In this document: piece after piece, positions 23,527 to 34,002 of the stretch
Layout: each line of letters opens with the position of its first letter
Position numbering within the stretch: the stretch's first letter is position 1
Assembly: GCF_000247695.1 (NCBI RefSeq)
Contig: NW_004624742.1
Span: 8,114,254-8,178,253 of the forward strand
DNA: 64,000 bases
DNA from: Heterocephalus glaber
Lineage: Eukaryota; Chordata; Mammalia; Rodentia; Bathyergidae
Direction of reading: 5' to 3'
Notes under the pieces: generated by a model
Database searches by the model: none
What the model was told of the DNA's origin: nothing
Seen by the model: the letters and a program-made list of their open reading frames with translations, nothing else
Position numbers and translations under genes: made by a program

Positions 23527-24082
23527 CTCTAAACACTTACTTTCATCTTCCTGGAACAAAGCAAGAGAAAACATATACCACACACCACAGTTCCATGTTT
23601 ACAGTGCTCTTTACCCATAATGTTTTCCAGTTTTGTGCAGGTGCAGTTAATAGATTACTTTATAGTTACATCCAAAATGAGGTGGCATCATAAGGCCTAG
23701 ACCCATTAGAGAAAAACACACTAAAAATGCACATTTCCCAAAAGTGAGTGTGTCAGTTTTATTCATTTAACAATGTGCATGATGATAAAAGGCCAAACAC
23801 AAAGCTCTTTATGAAGAGAAGCAAAATGTATTCCAGGAGAATTAAAGGCATGAGATGAATTTCAGTTCAGTGGATTCATTTTTATGTGAGCTCTGAAAGC
23901 TCATCTTAGATACTGAATAGATGCTGAGTGTTCTATATTATATCTTGAGATAATGCAGATGGAGGGAAAAATGCATTTTGCTTTAACATTAAATTTCTAC
24001 AAAGTATTTTAAAATTAATTCTAAAATCCAAATCTGTCGCTCTCCTCTCCATCACAGGTTTTGTAAGTAATTAAGAATTGCA

Positions 24083-24235
24083 GGCTGAGTGTGGTGGTGC
24101 ATGCTTGAAATCTCAACACTTGGGAGGCTGAGGTAGCAGGATCCCCACGAGTCTGAGCAGCCTGGCTACACAGTGAGTTCAAGGCCAGTCTGAAATACAT
24201 AGTGAGACCGTTTCACAAAAAAAAAAAAAAAAAAA
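24083..24235 (+). mobile_element. B1 SINE
   Basis: GGCTGAGTGTGGTGGTGCAT, CACTTGGGAGGCTGAGG, CAGCCTGGCTACACAGTGAG and GTGAGACCGTTTCAC with an A tail. The flanks AATTGCA and AATTGTA hint at a target duplication. It is antisense to the LRRC8B transcript. Confidence 0.9.
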
Positions 24236-25254
24236 TTGTACTCATACGATTGCACAGCAGCAGGAAGAAGGGGGAGACAATGCGGCCATTCTCTCACAAG
24301 GAAACCCCCAAATATTATAGGGCATAAAGCATATGCCTTTTATTATCCAAAAGTAATCAGTTGCAGAGTACAAAAACATTTTGGTGCAGAATGCACACAA
24401 ACAAGAGAATCATAAACAGACCAAACCAAGTATCGTAAGTTCTTAAAGAAATGTGAGGTTCTCTGAATCTTACAAAAATTATTTTCACAGATGTAGAATT
24501 CAAGATCACACAGTAGAAAATATTTGTTTTATAGTTCATATAAAAATTCTTAACAGATAAAAAAGGCTTTGATGATAATAGACAAGAAGAAAATTTTGAG
24601 AATACACTGATTTTTAGAATGCCCCCAAAATGACAAATCTTAATTACCCTGTCCAAGAAAAGGCCAAAGGTAGGCATTTTCTCAGGGTTCCTCATTGCTG
24701 TTCAAAGAAAACCAGATTAAGGGAGACTCAAGCAAGCCGGGAAGGGAATTAAAAATTAAGCCAAAAGGAATTCTGCCAAGCATGATACACCCTGCCTAAA
24801 AACATGTAAGAACATAAATCACAGAGCATACATAAGGAAATTTATACTGATGAGTTGTGATCTCAGTGATAAATATCAAAACAGGAAGTCAGTAAAAGCA
24901 AGTGTGCAAATAAGTAAGAGGGACTAGGGGAGAAAGAACAAAAGAAACTTAAAATCTTAAGGGTAAAAATTGCAAGGTAAAGATTTAATAATTTCATGCC
25001 TCTCAATCCACCTTCAATGTATACTTCTTATAATATCTTAATAAATTAAAGATCAGTTACAAGATTCTAGTTCAGTTTTAACACGTTTACCTATTTAACT
25101 TCAGGATAGACACTGAATTGCTTTAGTAAGATATTTGGTAGATAATAATCATCACCCATTTTTCATTTTTATAACTTAAGAAATTACTTCTCCTTTAAAG
25201 CCCTGGGACATAATTTCAAAAACGCTCTTGAGACATGGTTCTCTGATCTTTAGG

Positions 25255-25527
25255 TCAACATTTATCTAAGCATGTCTGCAAACGTTCAGTCACAGGGACA
25301 GGAAGCGTACTGAGCAAACTGTCCTCCACAATCAGACAGCTGCGTTTCAAAGCCTGACACCCTTCCAGCTCTGGAGGCAACGTTTCCAGGTAATTCCCAA
25401 TGAGCTCCAGATGAGTGAGGTTCGACAGCTCACCCACATGAGGGGACAGCTCAGTCAGGCTATTTCTCCCCAAAAGCAAACACTGCAGCTTCTTGCACTG
25501 AAACAGCCCATCTGGAAGTGTCTCGAT
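25255..25527 (-). CDS. LRRC8B: LRRC8B, coding exon 2 of 2 (residues 715-804 and stop)
   Basis: The exon starts at Ile-Glu-Thr-Leu-Pro right after a pyrimidine-rich CAG acceptor (25528-25530). It continues in phase 0 from the donor at 34002/34003, so the joined reading is ...NNN-IETLPDGLFQ. It encodes the last leucine-rich repeats (LxxLxLxxNxL spacing is visible) and the conserved C-terminus ending TCLDKC, then TGA at 25255-25257. The joined protein is 804 residues; from memory the human protein is 803. A Gln-Gln at residues 525-526, encoded CAG CAG, could be the extra residue. An internal Met occurs at the IETLPDG...LLLGRN part of the exon, but the spliced reading is clearly the real one because the residues before it are family-conserved. 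Confidence 0.95.
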   Translation of the reverse strand: METLPDGLFQCKKLQCLLLGRNSLTELSPHVGELSNLTHLELIGNYLETLPPELEGCQALKRSCLIVEDSLLSTLPVPVTERLQTCLDKC

Positions 25528-25980
25528 CTGGAGAGGGAGAAAAGAAGCCAGTGAAACTGGTTTGAGGTACCCTAATGGTACATTCAGTCGCTTATGTACC
25601 CTAGCTCTGTTACTCTAAAAACACACCTGCAGATTATAAAGATATAAAAACAATGGTGACAAACTTGACGTAAAGTAAGGATAAGAGTATCCCAGGGATA
25701 CAGGATGATGCTCTTATGAACATCTGAAACATTGCTTGAAAATTTGGCTCTGGGCATTCTAACAAGCAATTTTCAGTCTCAAGATTAAAAGAAAACAACA
25801 ACACAGTAACTCAGGAGAATCATTATTATTCTGGATCATAAGTAAATTACTCTCAAGAGTCCTCAGAAAGAGTTTACTGTGTATGCAATGAGCAACATCC
25901 TTAAAAACATCCTAAAAACAGGCACAAGTCTTCCTCCCATATACTGTTTATCTTAGTATAAACTGAAGCTGGATTCTGAT

Positions 25981-26062
25981 TATTTTTTCTGGTACTGGGG
26001 ATCAAACTCAGGACCTTGTGTTTGCGAGGCAGGCGCAGCACCGCTGAGCTAAATCCCCAGCC
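25981..26062 (-). mobile_element. ID SINE in the coding intron, reverse orientation
   Basis: GGGATCAAACTCAGGACC then CACCGCTGAGCTAAATCCCC. Bounded by CTGGATTCTGAT/CTGGATTCTGTT (25969-25980, 26063-26074). Confidence 0.92.
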
Positions 26063-26236
26063 CTGGATTCTGTTTTTAAAAGAAGTCTACAGAAACACAG
26101 ACAAAAAGATATGATATATACAGGTACATTTTTGTCCCCTCTACATACACTCACCTCCCCCAACAGAGCTGGCACAGTGGCTCTGTGTTAGCCCATCAGA
26201 GGATGCCAGCAGAGCCTGAGGGCCCTTTCACTTTCA

Positions 26237-26691
26237 CCTGTTTCTAACAAAGCCACTACTTGTGTATTTAGCCTTCTTCCTGGGCTCTGGCATGGTTTCA
26301 GTTAAATAATTCATGTCAGAGAGGTAACTTAAATACAATAAATAACCTGCTCCACTGGACTGCTCCCCTATGTGACGGGCAGGCTCTAGGTGAGTTTCTA
26401 GGGAAGTTATGGTGCACGTATGCCACAGGTTCACTGTGGCAACCTCCAAAGAAGTTGAACATACACCCTTCCTTTCAGCTCATCACTCCAGGCAGGGTGG
26501 GTTTGAACCAAGCATTTCTGGTGGTCCACCTCACCTATACTACACTTGATCTTTGCCACAAGGCTGAGAAGTGATCACACCTCACCTATAGTATTCCATG
26601 TGTTGGCTGGTGACAAGAGGAACCTATGACCCCATGGCATAGTACACTGTATAGGACCCTCAATTCAGGAAACAGCTTTGTTAGAAACAGG
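26237..26691. repeat. 455-bp segment bounded by a perfect 17-bp inverted repeat
   Basis: CCTGTTTCTAACAAAGC at 26237-26253 is exactly the reverse complement of 26675-26691. A hAT-like terminus, GTGAACCTGTGGCATACGTG on the minus strand, lies inside at about 26405-26435. A CCTCACCTATA motif also occurs twice inside. No clear target duplication is visible. It could be a DNA transposon of a family I do not recognise, or an inverted duplication. Confidence 0.55.
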
Positions 26692-27404
26692 GATAGAAGG
26701 CCATCTGGGCTCAGCCTGCATCCTGTGATGGGCCAAGACAGAGCCACTGTGCCAGCTCTGCTGGAGAAGGAGCTAAGACCACCCAGAACTCTCTCTTCTC
26801 AAAAGGACAAATACTCTTCATATAAACTGGTCAAATTATTTTAAAAAATGCTTGCTATTTTAGAATACCCCTCCCCAATATCACCACCACACACATTCAG
26901 TGCTGGATGTCTTTGAAAATAAATCTTTGAAAATAAAGATCACTGTTGTTGAGACCAACATTCAACACAGATTATCACAATATACCACAATACTAGGTAT
27001 AAGCATAAGAAAAATATCTACACACTTATTTCATTTTTTCTTAAGAGCAGATGTATACCTGTATACATACGTAGACTTCAGTGTTGAGAGAGATAAGGTA
27101 GAGAGATGAGAGAGACAGAAGAAATGCAATGCCTTTAAAAGCCACTCTTTCTGATCAGAGAACTTGCAGTTCAGAGGTAGGGTCAGTGTTGTACATGTGG
27201 AGTGAAAAGTCCTGCCTGTGAAGTACACCCAAGTGTATGGTGGTGCCTAAGCAATGACTTAGGCAAATCCACAGGAAACAGGGAAGGCCTGGCTCATATG
27301 CATCCAATAAAGATGTGCTAAAAGCCTCTTTATGTGCCAGGCTAACAGACAGGTGCTGGGGACAGTGTTGAGCATGACAGATAGCCTTTATGAACTTTGA
27401 TTTA

Positions 27405-27466
27405 GGGACTGGGGTGTAGCTCAGTGGTAGAGCACTAATTTACCATGTTCCAGGGTCTGGGTTTCA
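27405..27466 (+). mobile_element. Old ID SINE fragment
   Basis: GGGACTGGGGTGTAGCTCAG and TGGTAGAGCACTAATTTACC, followed by a degraded B-box side. Older GGTAGAG class. Confidence 0.7.
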
Positions 27467-30400
27467 AATAAACACATGAGCTTTTATCTAAGGCAGGTGG
27501 CCATAAACATCTCAGCCTTGCCACTGTTCACACTTGGGTGGGATAATTCCTTCTCCATGGGGCCATCCTATGCATTGTAGAGTGTTAAGCAACATCCCTG
27601 GCCCCTACACACTCACCAGCACCACACTCCGCCCTGGCTGAAACAAAGGAAGATGTCTCAAGACAAATATCCCTTGATGGAGTAAATCCTTCCCACCCCT
27701 CAGTTGAGTAATGCTGGTCTAATGGGAGCAAGAAATATTAAACAATTACACAAAGAATGAGTGAGTCTGGAATGGGTGGTATGAAGGAGACTTCTCTAAC
27801 CCAAGCTGCATCAGGGAATCCCACACTCCCCTTCTTCATCAACTCCAGATTGCTAGCAGTGGCTTAACTGGGTTGATTTTCTACTGGCTCATTACCCGCA
27901 AACCACTGCCCTTACTCTCCCATCTAGTATCTGTGCTACTGTGTTCCCACCAATTCTCTTTCAAATCTCCAAATCTGTGATTTCAGCGGACTTCTCATCC
28001 TGCAGCCGATGCACAGGATTTCACTTGGCAGTGGAGGGCACTTTGCAGCTGGTCTCCACTGGGGAGCCCCAGAGGCTCCACGGTCCCTCCAACATTGCTT
28101 CTGGAAGTGCTCACAGGCTGTGGTTGGTGGGATTCCCTCCCACTGCCAAGGTTTTCTCTGCATGCCAGTGCCCAGCTAAGATCCAGGCCCTTACCACCTC
28201 AAATTAAATTTTCCTAATGAAGCATGGAGAACTTTATTAAGAAACTCAAGATTCTTTTTTCAACTCAGTAATTTTAACATGAGTAAATCTATTTACAACT
28301 GTTAAAAAGCTTTCCTTGAAGTTTACAGAAACACAAAACACGTTTTGCTTGACAATAAATTCTATAAAAATGTGTCACAACATTAATTTATATCTAATTC
28401 ATTTAGTGTGCCCTTTCTCTTAGACTGATCTGGAGAGGAAATGTCACACTGGGTTAACCATTGGTTTTTCTCAAAAACCAAGGGAAAAATTTACAGGCTA
28501 TTAGAGAGATGATAAACTTCGTAAGTAGATATTTTATAGAATAAACTATAATATATAATAAAATGTAGAATGAACTATAAAATAAAAAAATAGAAAAACT
28601 AATGGCTATATTACCACTCTATATCTCTGGCAATCAAATATCTTCAAAATGGATGGGAGACTCCAGGACATGGTCTCTTCCTATACTATTGTTCTCTTTC
28701 TATATCTGTGGCTGACACTGACAGTTGAATACCCCACTGTGTTCCAAAGACTGGGTGAAACCTTACTTTAGAATCCTCCTCAGTGTTAGATTTCTTTTCA
28801 CAATCTTTCCCTGGGCAGTGATACACATTATTTCAGGACACAGTAACTAAACCCATGGAATCAATCATTTCAAGAAACAAGGCTGTATAATCCCATTTAT
28901 GTAGTGATGCCAAAACAATAAGTAGCACTGTCACACTGATGATCTTCAGAGGGAATTTCTACATTATTTACTTTATGACTAGAAGGCTTTGAGTTCCTAA
29001 AAGGAATAAATGTACAAGTGTGGAAGTTGAAAGACTGGGATGCAAATTGGAGTGGTCTATAACATTTGAGTAAATTCACTTTGTGCTTCTCCCTCACAAT
29101 GATGCCAACATAATCTACATAATCCAAAGACTTTTTGGCACTCAGAAAGGGATGGATACTGCCTTGTCTCTCCCAGCTTCCACCCCATCTTCACACATCT
29201 GAAAATAGTGTATACTTATATAACAAGAGGTAAAAAATTCCATACATTTTTAAGTGATGAAATTAAAAATATAATGACATTTGAGTATAACTGTTTGTAA
29301 TGCAGGTCTACTGATGAGAAGAATGGAATTTATTCATGAACACCGAAAACTGAATTTCATATAATTTTCATGTGTCATGAAATGTTATCCTTTTCATTTT
29401 TCTGAGTCATTTAAAAATGTAGAGACCATTCTTCCTTGGATTTGATCCCAAGCCATTAAATTGCAACCTCTGGACAGGATGATACACAGTGTTCCTTTGA
29501 GATATGTATCTCTTTCTCGTTTTAAATCTATATCCCTACTTTGAAATCATAACCAATTAAACCTTTTTGTGAGGTTTTGCTTTTTGGGTGCCCTCTCCCA
29601 ATCCTCTATGTTCATATTCAGAGCCTCCTATGAAGGTAGTGGTGCAGACTAATTAGCACTTTCAAGTCTTACCCTACTCAGTGTCCTGTGACTCAAACAA
29701 GAACTTGATGGCAGACTTCCAGCCACTCCGGTTCTCACCTACCTTGTTAAACGTTCTCATCTCTTATTACATCTGGGCATCTTATTGCACTGCCCTGCAT
29801 GCCCTCTATCTTTTTACGTTTCCCTAATACAGTGTTCTCAGGGTGTATTTTATAGAACACTCCTCCCATAAGTTACTATGATAAAAGCAGCTTGTTCAAA
29901 CACACTGGCAAATGTGGCACACTGTATTTTCCTTTTGGAGAAGCACACTGCATAATGACATGCTGAAAGTGCTGAGGAATCTTGCAGAGATATGATTAGA
30001 AAAGAAGTATTTACTTTTTTTGTGATAACGCCTGTTACCATCCTGTACAGGAAACTCTGGAAAGACCTGTTAGTGAATGCTGTCACCTGGGGGCTCCCTA
30101 CTTTATGGCTTGGTGGAAAGCAGAGCTCATTTCCTACAACAGAAATTAAAATCACCAGATTCTTATGTCCCCACATACCTTACAACTAAAGTGTGGGCAT
30201 TCATAAACTGTGCTGATCAGGTGCTCAGTCTTGAGCTTGGAACTGAGGCTGTCACAAATGGAAACTATGAGGAACCAGAGTTCTTTCTGGTGGAATAGAG
30301 GGTGGGGGGATCCTGCTGCAGTTTTCAGAGACAGAGCTGGTGCCCAGTGCCGGTGTGTTAGTGTGGTCAGTAGCAGGGTGCCCTCACTGTTTTGCTCTTC

Positions 30401-32569
30401 TGTTTGACCTTGGCTGTGGTACTTACAGCTACGTGGCTTATCCTGTGCATGGCTATTTCAAGCTTGATTTTGTAGCCTTTTTTGTTTTTCCTGGTACTGT
30501 GAGATGCTCAATGTTCTTTCAATAAAATGTTATATCTAAATATTTATCAATCCAACACAATGTTTTATTTTCTAATTTTCATAAATATTTTGGTCTCCCT
30601 TGTAGGATCATGAGAATCTAATGGTACCTTGCAAACAGTTAAATCTCCACATGAATGTGAATCCCTGACTCCTTTTAACATTTCCACCAAGCGGCTGGTT
30701 TTGGTAATGAGACAATCTCTTCTCTCTTCTAAAACACTCTTTCCATTTTTTAGCAGCTACATGGACATGATTAGAAACCTTCTCCTGGTTATCCTAGTTC
30801 TAACACTTGTGGCTACCCCCCCACCCCAAGCTTTATTCTTCATGTAAATCTTCCTGGACCCCAATAAGGTAGACTATTCTCACTCCCATCGCCCTTGAAC
30901 ACCTCCTATCATTATGTAGGAGTGTTCCCTCAGAGAGGAACTTTTCATCTTCCTGAGGGCAGTCTTCTATATGGATTCCAGTGAGTTTCTTCATATGTTA
31001 AATAAGTCTTTTCTTAGTGCTTCTTTTGATTCCAGGTTCTGAGGAGAGTGTTCCTCACCTATTCAGAGGTATCATGTTCTTCATTTTGGCTCTAAGGATG
31101 CTTAGCACCTGCCTTTTTTCAGGTTTCTGAGACAGGCCACTCAAAGATACTGTTCTACTTTGCCCATAGAGTACCTTCAGCCTAACACTTTTCATTTGCT
31201 ATATACTATCCTCCCCTATTCATGACAGCACTTATTCAATAAAGGATATGCCTGATATTTTTCTCTTAATCTCTCAGACAAGACCAAAAACTTGGTATCA
31301 AAAGTACCAATGTTCTTAAGCCTTCATTAAATTAAATATTTTATATTAAATATTGAGGAAACCTGAGCTTTTATACTCTTGTCTTTAAATTACTTTCCAA
31401 AAATTCATTATCTTGGAAAGTAGTACTGCTATGGGCCATGAGATTTTCCTAAGATACTCTATATTATAATACTAAGATTATTTAAAAAGAATAAAAATTG
31501 ACCTTTAGCCATAAATATCTGAAAAATAAAGCAACTGTAAAATATAGAGAATAAACTGACTCCAAAATACACAACATAAAGGTAACTTCCTTGGGGCTGT
31601 GGATTCTTGGGATAACTAGAGTCTTCTGCTATACTCCAAAATTAAATGAAAAATCAGATTTTTAATACCAATTTTTGATACTGGTCAGCTCAAGAATAAA
31701 TCATTTGAACACGAGCCTTCTTCTCTGTATAAAGGGAAGATATTAAATAAATACTTACAAATTTCCATACTCAATCATTTTTGCTGTATTTTTTTCATTG
31801 TAGCAGATGGTAACACCTTTATCTTCAAAGTAGACTGAAGGTTGGGTGATCTAATGTGAAAGTACTGTTTTGAATAATGCTACAGAATTGCTATTTGTTG
31901 TGCTGTTCCTAAAGAAACCATATAGGTGTCTGCTAAGATCACTTTACCCTTTTTTTACCCAATCAGTAGCCAGTACCAAATACAGTAATATAATAAATAT
32001 TGTACAGTCTAAAATAAAATTATTTTATCTTTTTCTGAAACAATCATAAACAGTAGTTATCCATAAAAATAATCAGAAAAAGTAATTAAGATGACAAATG
32101 ATGACAAAAACATATTACCTATATTTAAAAGCCAAGCCAAGTAGGGTTTTATAATATTTAAATGAACGCAATATCTAACACAATCATTCTAGGTAAGGAT
32201 TAAAATATGTCTGCTTTCTCAAAATAAATTGCTGTCTCAAAACTAAGGACATATATTTAAGAAATTCAAGGACCACAGAATAAATTTCTGCAAGGAAAGT
32301 TTTATGATTGCCTTTTGGCTTTCCATTCACTATTTTTTGCACATCTATCATTGATAGGCATTATATTTTGTGCTTGGAAAGGGAGCACTAAAACAGATGA
32401 TAGAGAAAAACTTTGTAGAGATTAAGGATTATACAATTCTGGAAAACTTCTTTTAAAATGCTAATACAAAGTGAGATTTTAAAAAGTTACCATTCATTTA
32501 AAATGAGAAATTCTAAGTTACTTATAAAAGACAAAAATCTGAACATTACCAAAAAAATCATAGGAAATC
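27467..32569. other. Intron sequence, no exon seen
   Basis: Mostly AT-rich unique-looking sequence. Short open frames of 60-108 codons occur on both strands (for example 29850-30176) with no family similarity that I can recognise. A segment near 27780-28200 is GC-richer, but I find no exon pattern in it. Confidence 0.45.
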
Positions 32570-32669
32570 NNNNNNNNNNNNNNNNNNNNNNNNNNNNNNN
32601 NNNNNNNNNNNNNNNNNNNNNNNNNNNNNNNNNNNNNNNNNNNNNNNNNNNNNNNNNNNNNNNNNNNNN
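32570..32669. other. Assembly gap of 100 Ns
   Basis: Exactly 100 Ns in the LRRC8B coding intron, flanked by AT-rich sequence. A round 100 usually marks a gap of unknown size. It lies about 1.3 kb below the coding exon and does not touch coding sequence. Confidence 0.99.
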
Positions 32670-32866
32670 AATATATTTAAATAATGTAGAGTCAGCTAAC
32701 AATTTAATCAGCTGTGTCTTTCATCATGCACTGTAACAACTTAGTAGAACTAAAGCTTCTCAAAATATTTATCCCTTTTACACCAATCTAACAATGGAAA
32801 AATGTGACCAAATATTAATATAAATCAACTGCATAAACAGCACTACTGATAAGCCTCTAGTTCTGA

Positions 32867-33038
32867 GGTTTTCAAAGTCTGGTCAGCAGGCTAGCCAGCA
32901 TCATCAGCTTCACCTGGAGACTTCACAAATGCAAACTCTTAGATACTATGCCAGACCTACTCAATCTAAAACCTGGAGGGGGTCCAGTAATTGTGTTTTA
33001 ACAAGCACTTCAAGTAACTCTGAGGTATACCATCAGTC
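32867..33038 (+). mobile_element. MER5-like hAT DNA transposon relic
   Basis: GAGGTTTTCAAAGTCTGGTC, ATCAGCTTCACCTGGAGAC, CAAATGCAAACTCTTAG and TGTGTTTTAACAAGCACTTC match parts of MER5A in a consistent order. Confidence 0.65.
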
Positions 33039-34002
33039 TAGATTGATCCTTACATAGTTTTAAAACTTCATAACCTGAGGAATTCTCACATATCTTAGAA
33101 TAAACTCTCTCCTTTTACATAAGGTTTCTAAAAAAAAAATCAGCATGAATTTTCTAATTTTCCAATTTTTTGGCATTTCTCTCACATCCATGGTTTTCAA
33201 CATCTGAGGATTTTGTTCACAAGCCAACACCACACTCATAGCTATGTTTGGCATGAAATATGAATTACAAAAGTCTAGAAGATAATACTTTTTGGGTAGG
33301 GTAGGAGAAAATAGCAGGACCCATTTTTCAAGTAGAGGAAGATCAGTTTCCTGACTTGTCCAATCTGATTTTTGTTCCCCTTCAGACATGATCCTCACTC
33401 TCTTGCGCTTCAGGCTAGCAGAAGTTTTTTTTTTTTCTTTTTCCTCTTTTACATTTTAACCTATGAAACTACTCATTTATTTTGTTTTTTCTTGTTTCGG
33501 TGGAGTTACATTTTCCTTACTTGGCTTAACTGTTGCAAATTATGGTTCATTTTTAAGCATGGATGCTGGAAAAGGCTTTTAAGAAGGCCTAGTGTTGCAT
33601 CGAAGAGCTAGGCCTTTCATTTTGAATTGTGTTTCTAGATATCCAAGCAGATGTCAAATCTTTCTTTTTTTAACAGCATCACAAAAAGGATTTATGAATA
33701 ATTCATAACCTCAGTATTTTTAAACAAAAAGTTATTCTTTTATGGCACATTTAGGAGGCAGCAGAGTTTTACCAAGCTTCCTAAGCACTTAAGAACTTTC
33801 CAAAACAAAAAGTAAGCTCTACCATAATTCATTAATTCATGTAAAATACTTTAACTGTGATGTTCATGTAGGGAATGGGGAAAAGGGAAAAGAGAATTAT
33901 CATTTGTTGAACAACTATTATGTGCCTGAAACTATGCCAATACTTAATATTTTTTCAAGCACAGCAGAGCCTCAAAAGACTAGCAAGAATGGATTTACTT
34001 AC

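Larger units (their letters stand above)
20330..25254 (-). other. LRRC8B: Probable LRRC8B 3' UTR (about 4.9 kb)
   Basis: No other gene signal intervenes between the stop codon and a cluster of three AATAAA signals (minus strand) at 20343-20379. LRRC8B transcripts in other mammals are known to have a long 3' UTR of several kilobases, which fits this length. The segment is poor in old repeats compared with the flanks but carries a B1 SINE (21047-21206), an ID (22164-22247), a B1 (24083-24235) and a tiny hAT-like MITE. Other AATAAA motifs, for example near 21718 and 23759, could give shorter forms. The exact 3' end is inferred, not seen. Confidence 0.55.
25528..34002 (-). other. LRRC8B: LRRC8B intron between the two coding exons
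   Basis: Donor GTAAGT at 33997-34002 and acceptor CTCTCCAG at 25528 and above, both read on the minus strand, bound an 8,475-bp phase-0 intron. It contains two ID SINEs (25981-26062 and an old one at 27405), a hAT-like end, a MER5-like element and a 100-N gap. If the intron were retained, translation would run 15 codons past residue 714 to a stop at 33955 and give a 729-residue protein lacking the last repeats. Confidence 0.9.
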
